Notes under the pieces: generated by a model
Databases searched by the model: none
Told to the model about the DNA's origin: nothing
Seen by the model: the letters and a program-made list of their open reading frames with translations, nothing else
Made by a program: the position numbers and the translations under genes
Shown here: positions 46,124 through 54,769 of the stretch, one piece after another
How positions within the stretch are numbered: position 1 is the first letter of the stretch
Layout of the letters: every line of letters begins with the position of its first letter
Source: Vreelandella titanicae BH1
Lineage (GTDB): Bacteria > Pseudomonadota > Gammaproteobacteria > Pseudomonadales > Halomonadaceae
Direction: 5' to 3'
DNA length: 64,000 nucleotides
NCBI RefSeq assembly: GCF_000336575.1
Contig: NZ_AOPO01000005.1
Coordinates: 1 to 64,000, forward strand

Positions 46124-47077
46124 ATGCCGCCTATATCATCCGCGACCCATGCGCTGGTAGACGGTGTCTGCTATCCCGATGCATGGAAGCGCTTATATCG
46201 ACACGATAGTGTTGAGGAAGTTGAGCCACTTTACTTGTCAACCCGGTGGAGTGCGGTGGCCGAGCATGGGCCCATGCTGGTCACTCTTAAAGGAGCTGGC
46301 TTGATCAGTCAGGCCAGCCAAAATGACCACACTCCGCTTTATCGCTCGCTTTCCCTGCTCAGTAGCCAAGCAAGCACGCAATCTCTAAGCAAGCATCTCC
46401 GCCGGTTCATTACCTTCAACAGCGAGGCAGGGCAAGAACAGTTATTGCGCTTCGCCGACCCCCTGGTGACACGCCACTGGTTAAGGAGCTATGGCGACGA
46501 GTTACCGGCTATCCTCATGGGCCCCATCAATACGTGGTGGGTCGCCGATTGGACGCCTAACTGGGCTGGTCAGCGTGCTCAGAAATGGCAAGCCTTTCAA
46601 GCCAGCCACCACCCCGAATCAACCCCTGCGGCACAAGCTCCCGATTTTCCGCCAATGGGGCATCAACAGTATGCAGCGCTCAAAGCCGTGGCGCGCTGGC
46701 AGCTTAAAGAGCGGTTAACGGACTACTTTAAACAGCATGTGCCTAATGCGTGGCAACGACTTGAGGGCGATCACGGCCGATGGCTTGACGAACGCTTGGA
46801 CGATGCCATCGCATGGGGGGCCAGTACCGAACGTCAGCTCGCCATCTGGGTAGATCTCAGTTTGCACTGGGGCAAAGCACTTATGACGGCTGATGATGGG
46901 CTATATGCCCAGTGGGCAAGACACTCATCTGACCAAGTGTGTCTTCCCCGGCAGGAGCAGCTATATGCCCTTGACGCCTGGAGCCGAACACCGGCTGCTG
47001 GCGCCTCGCAACGCACCCAAAATTACGGGTCACCTTCCCAAGCACCGCTATCAGTAGACGAGGAAGCCAATGGCTAA
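46124..47077 (+). CDS. DUF4123-type T6SS effector adaptor/chaperone
   Basis: 317 residues. It starts directly after the vgrG stop and its end overlaps the effector gene by 8 bases. The N-terminal domain with PMLVTLKGAG... and the RFADPLVTRHWLRSY segment matches the DUF4123 (Tap-1/TEC) family that loads effectors onto VgrG. Order vgrG-adaptor-effector is the standard arrangement. It should be specific for the large protein encoded next. Confidence 0.88.
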   Translation: MPPISSATHALVDGVCYPDAWKRLYRHDSVEEVEPLYLSTRWSAVAEHGPMLVTLKGAGLISQASQNDHTPLYRSLSLLSSQASTQSLSKHLRRFITFNSEAGQEQLLRFADPLVTRHWLRSYGDELPAILMGPINTWWVADWTPNWAGQRAQKWQAFQASHHPESTPAAQAPDFPPMGHQQYAALKAVARWQLKERLTDYFKQHVPNAWQRLEGDHGRWLDERLDDAIAWGASTERQLAIWVDLSLHWGKALMTADDGLYAQWARHSSDQVCLPRQEQLYALDAWSRTPAAGASQRTQNYGSPSQAPLSVDEEANG

Positions 47078-50000
47078 CACGGATGTTCAGGCACAGGAAC
47101 GCGATGCCGCCTTTGATGAAACCCCCATAGGTGGCGGTGTTTGCCCGCTGTTTATCGATATAGACATTTTTCCCGTGCGCTACGCCATTGACGAGGCGCC
47201 TGCCGAGGCCGGTGCTCCAGCGCCACACCCGATTGATGAGGAGTGGCAGGGGCCGGGCTACCCTACTATCGAAACGCGCGACTACACGCTTCGGCAACTG
47301 CGCGATGGCTGGCTTTATGTCTGGGTGAGTGAAGCTGGCAAGGAGCCGCGCATTGATGAGTACTGCATAGAGGGTGCAACGTTTAATAAAGCCCCTCACC
47401 TAACGTATCCCACTTACGCCTCCATCGCGTTAGCTTACTCCTCTGTCCAATGGACTGAACGTATTCGTGAGTATGTGCTGGAGAACGCGGATTTTCGTCA
47501 ACGCATCATGCGTTCCGTCAGTTTGATAGCGGCGATCAATGCAACGGGCGACTGCGCGTCATTTTCTTCCCATGCTGCCCCTATAACGCAGCTCGGCGAG
47601 CACGTGGCGGACATTACGCCCGATGGTGCTGTGGATAGTTTTACCAGCACGACCGTTTCGACGGTAGAGAGGGAGACCGCACCGGAAAGCGACGACAGCA
47701 GCGATAGCGAAAACCGAGCAGATAAAAATGGGGAGAGTGAAGACGATAGTAAAGAGGCAAGCGTTTATCGGCATTGTGAGGTCAAGCCGGAGATAACCCA
47801 GGCTAGCGTTCTCGCCAATATCGATAATCACGATGAAGCTATCTTTGTAGCGCTCGATGACGATTTGGGGATTGTTAACGATCTGCACATGGCGTTAGCC
47901 GGTCGCGAAATGGAGTTAGAAGCGTTTCTGGATGAACACGGTCATAAGCTTGAGACCGCGCAGGTCGTCAAATCCCTGTGCCTGATCGATATTGATGACC
48001 TGATCAGTGATGAAGCGCGCCAAGATCCAGAGCGTTATCGTGAAATAACCGTTAAGACTGGTGAACTGCTCGATGCAATGAAAAGGGCAGAGAACGGTTC
48101 TGATCATACATTGATCGCTAGGCAAAGGCGCGTAACAGAGATTCGAGAAGAGCTAATCGAATTAGGCATGCCCAACCCCCCCAATCGTAATAGCGAGCAG
48201 TATGAAGAGTGGCATGGCAAAGAGCTTCCCCGCCTTGATGTCAGGCTGGATGAGGCCATCGCTTTTCTGACCGAAAAAGTGCCACAGCTTGAGCGTCTGC
48301 AGGCGCATATCGAAAACAGCTTGGCGGATCTGATTACTTGGCTAGAACGCTTGCCGCTGTCCGCCCAAGAGCTCTGTTTTGATACCTGCAATGTCAAGCA
48401 GAACCAGTGCATTCATGAATTTGGTTGCATGGTGATTGAAGCCCTCGGCGCTACGCAGACTGGCCGTGCTTGGTTGAATGACACCTATCAAGCGAGCGAC
48501 TCATTGATTGGTTTTGCGATGAGTAACCTTGACCCCGCCTTGGCCGAGGCCCTTGAAACCATTGCACAACATTTTATTGAACAAGGTACGGAAGATGGAG
48601 AACCCGCCGATAATGGCATTGGCGCTGCGAGCGTGGCTTCGCGGATCAGTGCATTTCGCGGTATCCTCAAGTACGAAAAGGTGCAGAGTCATCCCGCCTA
48701 TAAAGCCCTGGCACCGCATGTAAAAGAGGCATTTGATACCTTGCGCGTGGGGGTGAACGGGCCAACACAAAAAGCTTGGGAAAGCATCGCCTACCACTTT
48801 CTTCCTTCCTTAAGTGCCAGAGGCCAAGTGTCTGTGGCAAAAGCAACCAAAGCACTCTTGCACCCCCTTATGGTCGTTCTTGTCCATCCAGATGTTGCTT
48901 CATCACAACTGGTGCTAGACCTTGAGTACGAGGCTAAGCACCGCGAATGGCGGGAAAAGTCCTGGAAGCTAACCACAGACATCCGTACCGCAAAGCGGCA
49001 AAGAAATGTCGATGAGATGAAGCGACTGGAGCAACAACGCTACGAGCATGCCTATGATGAACCCAGGCGTGTCACCGCTGCGGACGATACCCTTGACCGC
49101 AGTAGTCCCGGCAATCAGGCGCGTGCGAATAATCTTGCCTCCGTCGGTTTTTACGAACAGCGTGAAATACACCGCTTAAAAATCATGGGCGGCGTGAGGG
49201 CTGCTCGTCGACATCTAACGGGGTTAGTCGAACGACTGGGTGGCGGGTTGCCACTCTTAATTGCAGGGCTAAACCTCTACAACTTTCAGGAAGCGGTACG
49301 CACCGCTAACAAAGAAGGCATTGATGGAGAGGAAGCACGGAACTTGGCGACGACCGCCAGTTTCGCCGCTGGTGCAACAATGAGCCTATGGGTCATGCCA
49401 TTTTGGAACAAGTATGCTACGCAAAAGTTCATGCTGTCACGAACTATGACAGAAGTAGCAAAGGCTGGTATTACCGAATGGTCAGGTCAGAACTCGCCGC
49501 AAACGGCGCGTTTAGCGGCCAAATTAGCCACGCGAGTGGCGGGCTTGTCGGCTATCGGTGCAATCTCTGCAGGGCTCGATACGTGGAATAGCCTAAGTGA
49601 CTATGGAGAGGCGACAAGTGGGAAAGAGCGTTTGGCCTTAGCAGTTAAAGCTTTTGCAGGATTCGCTATGGCTGGTACAGCCGGTGCTCAAATTTATGGT
49701 GCAGCTCGGGCAGGTTCAAAAGCTTTCGCTTGGATACTTGGCGGGTGGGTCTCTGGCATTCTGTTTGCGGCGGGTATTATTCACCTAATCGCCTCACATT
49801 TTGCCGCCCGCTATAACCGTGAAGGGGTGCGCATTTGGCTATACACCAGCACTTGGGGCAATGGAGAGTATCAGTGGGAGCAAACCGACGAAGGCGAAAA
49901 AAACGAGTGGCAGGCGTTGATGGAAACTCTGCTACGCCCCTCTGTCAAATTGACACAAGTAAGTCATACGACATTCGATATGTCTAGTGCGTCCAATTAC

Positions 50001-50441
50001 AGCCCAGGTAGAATGAGCACTACGTATCATGGCTATTGGCTACAAATCTCCTTCCCCGCTTCGCTAGCAGGTGACATCGTCAGAATCTCCGAGATCGCCG
50101 GAGACGGCTTCTGGGCACCGGGCGATAGCTTCGAGCAGAGTCCTTCGCAACAAGCGGAGCGCGGCGCAGCGTTACCCGCTGACACAGAATATAACCCAGA
50201 CGATGTGCGTATCTGGCAGGCCTGGATTCCGGCCAGCGAACAAGCAAAAAATGCCTCTTTCATCCTCACGGTGGACTATGCCGAAGCGTTGCTCTCAAGC
50301 GACAACACCTTAAGTTTCACCTTTTACAAGCCCAACGCTGCCGCAGGAAAAAAAGAGATCGAACCCAATAGCGAGGAGAGCCAGGGCCTCAGCGCGCCCA
50401 CCCGTTTTGCACTGATGGTTCCCATAACCCCAGAAGAGTAA
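47070..50441 (+). CDS. VasX-like pore-forming T6SS effector
   Basis: 1123 residues. The N-terminal region (about 15-130: GVCPLFIDIDIFPVRYAID, YTLRQLRDGWLYVW, YASIALAYSS) matches the VasX N-terminal/BTH_I2691-type effector family. Residues about 197-235 are an acidic disordered linker (SDDSSDSENRADKNGESED). The middle is helical. Hydrophobic helices occur near 718-735, 760-780, 820-840 and 855-912, a colicin-like membrane-insertion set. The C-terminal about 200 residues (from TYHGYWLQISFP) form a separate domain of unknown role. It should permeabilise target-cell inner membranes after T6SS delivery. GAGGA precedes the start. The two following membrane proteins are the likely immunity proteins. 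Confidence 0.85.
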   Translation: MANTDVQAQERDAAFDETPIGGGVCPLFIDIDIFPVRYAIDEAPAEAGAPAPHPIDEEWQGPGYPTIETRDYTLRQLRDGWLYVWVSEAGKEPRIDEYCIEGATFNKAPHLTYPTYASIALAYSSVQWTERIREYVLENADFRQRIMRSVSLIAAINATGDCASFSSHAAPITQLGEHVADITPDGAVDSFTSTTVSTVERETAPESDDSSDSENRADKNGESEDDSKEASVYRHCEVKPEITQASVLANIDNHDEAIFVALDDDLGIVNDLHMALAGREMELEAFLDEHGHKLETAQVVKSLCLIDIDDLISDEARQDPERYREITVKTGELLDAMKRAENGSDHTLIARQRRVTEIREELIELGMPNPPNRNSEQYEEWHGKELPRLDVRLDEAIAFLTEKVPQLERLQAHIENSLADLITWLERLPLSAQELCFDTCNVKQNQCIHEFGCMVIEALGATQTGRAWLNDTYQASDSLIGFAMSNLDPALAEALETIAQHFIEQGTEDGEPADNGIGAASVASRISAFRGILKYEKVQSHPAYKALAPHVKEAFDTLRVGVNGPTQKAWESIAYHFLPSLSARGQVSVAKATKALLHPLMVVLVHPDVASSQLVLDLEYEAKHREWREKSWKLTTDIRTAKRQRNVDEMKRLEQQRYEHAYDEPRRVTAADDTLDRSSPGNQARANNLASVGFYEQREIHRLKIMGGVRAARRHLTGLVERLGGGLPLLIAGLNLYNFQEAVRTANKEGIDGEEARNLATTASFAAGATMSLWVMPFWNKYATQKFMLSRTMTEVAKAGITEWSGQNSPQTARLAAKLATRVAGLSAIGAISAGLDTWNSLSDYGEATSGKERLALAVKAFAGFAMAGTAGAQIYGAARAGSKAFAWILGGWVSGILFAAGIIHLIASHFAARYNREGVRIWLYTSTWGNGEYQWEQTDEGEKNEWQALMETLLRPSVKLTQVSHTTFDMSSASNYSPGRMSTTYHGYWLQISFPASLAGDIVRISEIAGDGFWAPGDSFEQSPSQQAERGAALPADTEYNPDDVRIWQAWIPASEQAKNASFILTVDYAEALLSSDNTLSFTFYKPNAAAGKKEIEPNSEESQGLSAPTRFALMVPITPEE

Positions 50442-50451
50442 GGATACAGGT

Positions 50452-51183
50452 ATGTGGTTTATTCAACCCAAGCAGGACTATATTCCCGAAATGCCCTGGA
50501 AGTATGCCGATGAGCCAGCAGTCATGGCATGGCAAATTAGAGCCCGTAATTATAACACCACTCCGGATAATCTTGCTTTAATTCCAATGTCACTCATTGC
50601 TTTGGGGGGGGGGTATGTAATGTCCTTATTTGGACAATCATTGTTAGGCTCATTTTTACTGGGTGGGGGGTTGTTCCTGTTGCTTATGTTGATTTTCATG
50701 AGCGTAACCCATAATACCACCATTATTGTTTACCGTTTTACCAAAACGTTAGCTGAGGAGTATTCATGGAAGCCACAAGAGGCTTCCGCTGCTGCTTTCC
50801 TGAAGTGGTCTGCGATTATTTTGTTGCCCATCGTGGGTGTGCTGATTTTAATGGATCCTTCGCTGGTGGTTGCGGGTATCGGGCCATTGGGAATGGGCCT
50901 AATGGCATGGATGATGGGAAGGAAACAGGCGAAGCAGAATAAAATTCAACATAAAGAAATAGAATGGATGGAAGCCGAGGAAATTGTAGCTTGGCGTAAG
51001 CGGAATTTAATTGGCTTACGTTTTACTGATATTCACGAAGATGGAATAGAGACTTTTTTTTATAGCACCATTTATTGTCAGCCGCATAATTTTGACGAAA
51101 ATATCCAATACCTGAGAAAGGCATTGCCAAACGTTCCGTATCACGAGCGAGAGCTTAAGGTGTTTAGTAACTATGCCTTATAG
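50452..51183 (+). CDS. Putative immunity membrane protein, copy 1
   Basis: 243 residues. Four hydrophobic segments lie at about 45-62, 64-85, 120-138 and 140-160, with a charged C-terminal tail (RKQAKQNK, IQYLRKALPNVPYHE). It begins 10 bases after the effector stop, with AAGGA 7 nt upstream. It is a close paralogue of the next gene in its first two thirds, while the C-terminal thirds differ strongly. Position after a membrane-acting effector and the inner-membrane topology suggest immunity; that is inference. Codons 51-54 lie in a G10 run. Confidence 0.75.
   Translation: MWFIQPKQDYIPEMPWKYADEPAVMAWQIRARNYNTTPDNLALIPMSLIALGGGYVMSLFGQSLLGSFLLGGGLFLLLMLIFMSVTHNTTIIVYRFTKTLAEEYSWKPQEASAAAFLKWSAIILLPIVGVLILMDPSLVVAGIGPLGMGLMAWMMGRKQAKQNKIQHKEIEWMEAEEIVAWRKRNLIGLRFTDIHEDGIETFFYSTIYCQPHNFDENIQYLRKALPNVPYHERELKVFSNYAL
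50604..50613 (+). repeat. G10 homopolymer tract inside immunity copy 1
   Basis: Ten consecutive G within codons 51-54. The aligned site in copy 2 (51418-51424) has seven G, a difference of exactly three bases that keeps the frame. Such tracts are prone to slipped-strand change. Confidence 0.9.
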
Positions 51184-51198
51184 GGGAATCCGAACTGG

Positions 51199-51255
51199 GG
51201 GCTCAGCGCGCCTACCCGCTTTGAACTCATGGTTCCCATAACCCCAGAAGAGTAA
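51199..51255 (+). pseudogene. Orphan 3' end of the effector gene (18 codons plus stop)
   Basis: The stretch encodes GLSAPTRFELMVPITPEE and a stop. The true effector ends GLSAPTRFALMVPITPEE at 50385-50441, exactly 814 bases upstream. It has no start of its own and is followed by the same AAGGAT ribosome site and immunity-like gene. It is either the scar of a tandem duplication or what remains of a second effector gene. Confidence 0.93.
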
Positions 51256-51265
51256 GGATTCATAT

Positions 51266-51985
51266 ATGTGGTTTATTCAACCCAAACAGGACTATATTCC
51301 TGAAATACCTTGGAAGCATGTCGATGAGCCTGCGGTCATGGCATGGCAAATTAGAGCGCGTAATTACAACACCACTCCTGATAATCTTGCTGTAATTCCA
51401 ATGTCACTCATTGCCTTGGGGGGGTATGTAATGTCCTTACTAGGACAATCATTGTTAGGCTCATTGTTACTGGGAGGGGGGCTGTTCCTGTTGCTCATGT
51501 TGATTTTCATGAGCGTAACCCATAATACCACCATTATTGCTTACCGTTTTACTGAAACGTTGGCTGGGGAATATTCATGGAAGCCGCAAGCGGCTGCCGC
51601 TGCTGCTTTCCTGAAATGGTCTACGATTATTTTGCTGCCTATCGTGGGTGTGCTGATTTTAATGGATCCTTCGCTGGTGGTTGCGGGTATAGGGCCATTA
51701 GGGATGGGGCTGATGGCGTGGATCATGGGGTCGCAACAGGCGAAGCAGAGTAATAGTCGACATGAAGAGTGGACGTGGGAGAAAACCGAGCATATCAAGG
51801 TATGGCGTAAACGCAGCATTATTGCACTGACCTACCAATGGAAGCCTTTTAGCAAGAACTCCTACTATAGGCCATGCACCCACTTTATTTTCTGCTGCGC
51901 AGATGAATTGGATGAGCGCATTCAGCTCTTCAAAGAGCATCTGCCTGATGCGGAGTATGAAGAGGGGAAAGTTAATGTTCTATGA
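51266..51985 (+). CDS. Putative immunity membrane protein, copy 2
   Basis: 239 residues. The first about 160 residues are nearly the same as copy 1 (same MWFIQPKQDYIPE start, four membrane segments). From about residue 165 the sequences part: copy 2 reads SQQAKQSNSRHEEWTWEK and ends YEEGKVNVL. That pattern suggests selection for different partner specificity in the cytoplasmic tail. It carries G7 where copy 1 has G10. Confidence 0.75.
   Translation: MWFIQPKQDYIPEIPWKHVDEPAVMAWQIRARNYNTTPDNLAVIPMSLIALGGYVMSLLGQSLLGSLLLGGGLFLLLMLIFMSVTHNTTIIAYRFTETLAGEYSWKPQAAAAAAFLKWSTIILLPIVGVLILMDPSLVVAGIGPLGMGLMAWIMGSQQAKQSNSRHEEWTWEKTEHIKVWRKRSIIALTYQWKPFSKNSYYRPCTHFIFCCADELDERIQLFKEHLPDAEYEEGKVNVL
51418..51424 (+). 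repeat. G7 tract inside immunity copy 2
   Basis: Seven G at the position equivalent to the G10 tract of copy 1. One fewer glycine codon, frame kept. Confidence 0.85.
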
Positions 51986-52259
51986 AAGGCTAGATTTAAT
52001 GAGTGTTTAGAGCATGTCTGTTTTGCTAAGGGGTGTGATTGCGCTTGTAGATTAAAGCCTCTCTCCTGGCATCAGGCTTATAAAGCATTTTTTAGTACGT
52101 CGCTATAATAGAAGCGGCTAATCCGAATGTAGTAATTTCCTCAGAAACCAAACCTAAAATCAAGTTTGTCAAGAGGAGAACATTAAAAGATAAAGATGAA
52201 AATACGTCTTTTTCTTGATTTTTGCTTTCAATTAAACCTTCGTATTAAGGAGAGTGTGC

Positions 52260-52883
52260 GTGCTTCCATTAAGTTTTAAAACATCTTTTGATATTGAGTT
52301 TATTCAATCGCTGTATGACCGGCTTGTGTGCCATGATGACTCTCTAAAGCTGATACTCAGGACAAAGAATGGGCGCAAGACCGATGACCCCGAGAAGGCC
52401 GGTATTGGAGAAATTCGCAATGCCAGCAACAAGCAGCTGTTCGGGATGAGCCCGAAGGAAGGAATCGTTCACACGGAGCATGCGGGACCGCTTCAAGAGC
52501 CTTTGTTTGCCTTTCTGAAGGAGCGGGATATTCACCAGCAGGAGGTTACGACTGATATCGGCGTCGCTTGTCTTCTTCTTTATGTCGTTCTGGTCGCTGG
52601 CGGTGGGTTGCTGTATACCACTCACAACAATGTCGCGTTTCTCTACCCCTATGCCTTGGCCTGTGTCATCTTTGTCCTCTCTGGACTGGCATTGAGGGCT
52701 TATGCTTATAAGCCTGGCCAAGAAAAGTGGTCTATCCCCTCTATGGTACTCCTCGCGATCGGCGCTTTACCCACTGCCCCATCGAGCCTGCTGACCATAC
52801 CGATGATCAATTACTTGGGGCGTGCCAAGCTACAGAGGAGACTTAACCAGGGCGCGGAAGACGCCGAGGCCATCAATACCTAG
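52260..52883 (+). CDS. Membrane protein of unknown function in the T6SS island
   Basis: 207 residues from a GTG start that has AAGGAG 7 nt upstream. An earlier GTG at 52254 is too close to that site. A soluble N-terminal half (about 1-98) is followed by two or three hydrophobic segments near 103-125, 128-147 and 160-185. No family was recognised. The 274 bases before it are AT-rich and hold no visible gene. It could be a further immunity or accessory protein. Confidence 0.65.
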   Translation: MLPLSFKTSFDIEFIQSLYDRLVCHDDSLKLILRTKNGRKTDDPEKAGIGEIRNASNKQLFGMSPKEGIVHTEHAGPLQEPLFAFLKERDIHQQEVTTDIGVACLLLYVVLVAGGGLLYTTHNNVAFLYPYALACVIFVLSGLALRAYAYKPGQEKWSIPSMVLLAIGALPTAPSSLLTIPMINYLGRAKLQRRLNQGAEDAEAINT

Positions 52884-52967
52884 CGCCATATGTGCAGCAC
52901 CCGATGTCGCCCTACCGGTGGCAGGGGCTCAAAGCATGATTATGTTAACGTGACAAGGATGTCAGTT

Positions 52968-54104
52968 ATGAACCAGAAGATACCGGACTCGCCGCGCCCT
53001 GATATGCTCCAGCCCCACCGGGCTGGTGATGTTGAGTCATTTCCAGGTGGCAAGGTTATTTACCTGTCGCCAGTCCCCTTGCCTACGGGTGTAGCCCCCT
53101 TGGATTTCAATCAGGCGATTGGGGAAGTAAACGATGCCTACTTGGATTTCGGCGGTAGCCTTCCTACGCCATTTACTTGGCAGTTTACGCTGGGAGGCCC
53201 TTTTATTAGTTTTTTAATGTTTGTTTTTCTTATTCCAGTGTTGGGGGGGGGGGGGCTAATGTGGTTCATTGGAAAGGATATTGCCTTGTTCTATGTAGGG
53301 ATTGCCGGGCTTTTTAATGAAGTCTTTGCCAAGGCCTCTGTGATCTGCACCTTGATATTGATTCTCGCCTTGTTTATCAAAGCCCACTACCACTTCAAGT
53401 TCCGTGAGGCTGTCCCCACCCGTTTTCATCGCCAGCGCCGCGAGGTGGCCTTTGCGCCGGGTGGCGGCAAGCCGCCTATCATCGTGCCCTGGGAAAGCGT
53501 GGCGGCCTGGGTGACCCAGGCGCAGGGGGTAACACAATACGGTGTGCAGCGTCAGTATGGCTTGGGGATAGGCTTTATCGAGCCTGAAACCGGGCAGCAG
53601 CACTTCCTGGAGTTATCACAGCCGGGCATGCCCTTGGCATTGGGGCTTTGGGAAGCGGTGCGGGCTTATATGGAGTACGAGGTCAATACTCGCGAAGAAC
53701 TCCAAGACCCCCACGGCCTACATCGCCCCGGTGATCCGCCCTACGAGGGCGTGCATACTTTCCACAATGCCCGGCGCCGGTTGCACCGCCGCTACCGCAA
53801 GGGCGACATCGGTCTGTTCGCGGTCACCATGTGGTACCTGTGGCACATTCTCGACCTATGGACGATACCTTTTCACCTTGCAGAATGGGAGATAAGCGTC
53901 ATCCAAAAAGCTGGGCAGAAAACGCTACCGGCGAGTCTTGATCAGTGGTCGCAACCCTTGCCCAAAGAGCAGTGGGCAAAGCCCAGTGAAGAGCTCACGC
54001 GCCTATCAAAAGAAGTCAGACAGCGCCATGCGCAACAGCCAAACCGGCCGATCACCGCTATCTTTGCCGAGATTTATGCAGAGGAAACGCTACTCTCAGC
54101 CTGA
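52968..54104 (+). CDS. DUF6708-like membrane protein of the T6SS island
   Basis: 378 residues; the start is chosen for AAGGA 8 nt upstream. Two hydrophobic segments occur near 75-105 and 110-135. The soluble part has RFHRQRREVAFAPG, then PWESVAAWVTQAQGVTQYG, and EAVRAYMEYE. I associate this pattern with the DUF6708 proteins found beside vgrG genes, with moderate certainty. Its real role is unknown. A G13 run covers codons 92-96, so a one-base slip would truncate the protein early. Confidence 0.68.
   Translation: MNQKIPDSPRPDMLQPHRAGDVESFPGGKVIYLSPVPLPTGVAPLDFNQAIGEVNDAYLDFGGSLPTPFTWQFTLGGPFISFLMFVFLIPVLGGGGLMWFIGKDIALFYVGIAGLFNEVFAKASVICTLILILALFIKAHYHFKFREAVPTRFHRQRREVAFAPGGGKPPIIVPWESVAAWVTQAQGVTQYGVQRQYGLGIGFIEPETGQQHFLELSQPGMPLALGLWEAVRAYMEYEVNTREELQDPHGLHRPGDPPYEGVHTFHNARRRLHRRYRKGDIGLFAVTMWYLWHILDLWTIPFHLAEWEISVIQKAGQKTLPASLDQWSQPLPKEQWAKPSEELTRLSKEVRQRHAQQPNRPITAIFAEIYAEETLLSA
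53243..53255 (+). repeat. G13 homopolymer tract in the DUF6708-like gene
   Basis: Thirteen consecutive G inside codons 92-96, at the end of the first membrane segment. This is the longest homopolymer noticed in the window and a candidate on/off switch. Sequencing error in a homopolymer is also possible, although the frame is intact as given. Confidence 0.85.
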
Positions 54105-54178
54105 AGAACCGAGAGTGGGTGCGCAACCAGGTCGCTTAGCGATAGTGTATCAATAACCCAGTATTGGAGAGTACAGCA

Positions 54179-54577
54179 TTGAGTGAAAAAGAAGCCTGCA
54201 CAAAAGAAGAGAAAGCCTTAGTTGAAAACATTGATTTCGAGTGTCCCTCATGCAGCTCTTGTTTCTGCGAAGATTCACCATGGATTGCCGACCTTTTGAA
54301 AGCCAATAAGGCTACTTGCCCAAATTGTGAAGGTGAGTTGCTGATTGGGACTGAAGACAAGGATCGCCTAGCGAGTGTTATGAAGAAAAGAGAGCGATTC
54401 GGGAAGGCGATGGTTGTTTTTATGCTGCTCTACACCCTCGGGGGACTAATCGTGTCTCTCTACTTTGGCGGACTTGGGTTTATTCTTTATATGCCCGTCG
54501 GGCTGGGGATTTTTGGTTTACTGAAGGCGCTCGTTGATAACCAGGCTGATTTGACAATTGGTCTGAATAAAGCCTGA
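54179..54577 (+). CDS. Zinc-ribbon membrane protein of unknown function
   Basis: 132 residues from a TTG start (GGAGAG 7 nt upstream). Cysteine pairs CPSC and CPNC at about 23-26 and 46-49 form a probable zinc ribbon. A further FCED cysteine lies between them. Two hydrophobic segments follow at about 75-95 and 100-120. Function unknown; it sits in the effector/immunity island. Confidence 0.62.
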   Translation: MSEKEACTKEEKALVENIDFECPSCSSCFCEDSPWIADLLKANKATCPNCEGELLIGTEDKDRLASVMKKRERFGKAMVVFMLLYTLGGLIVSLYFGGLGFILYMPVGLGIFGLLKALVDNQADLTIGLNKA

Positions 54578-54769
54578 TGATGGTAATTTTGTCTATTTGG
54601 TAGAGGGTTGATCAGGATATTAGAAGTGTGGCTGGGTTTTGGAGTCAGTTTCTTAACCTATACCATATTTTAAAAAGAAGTGGTTGGATTTAAGGATGTG
54701 CTTTTACTGAGTTGTTGTTTTTGTATTTTTTGATGTTAATGTTTTCTCTCTTTTAATTTAGGACGTACT

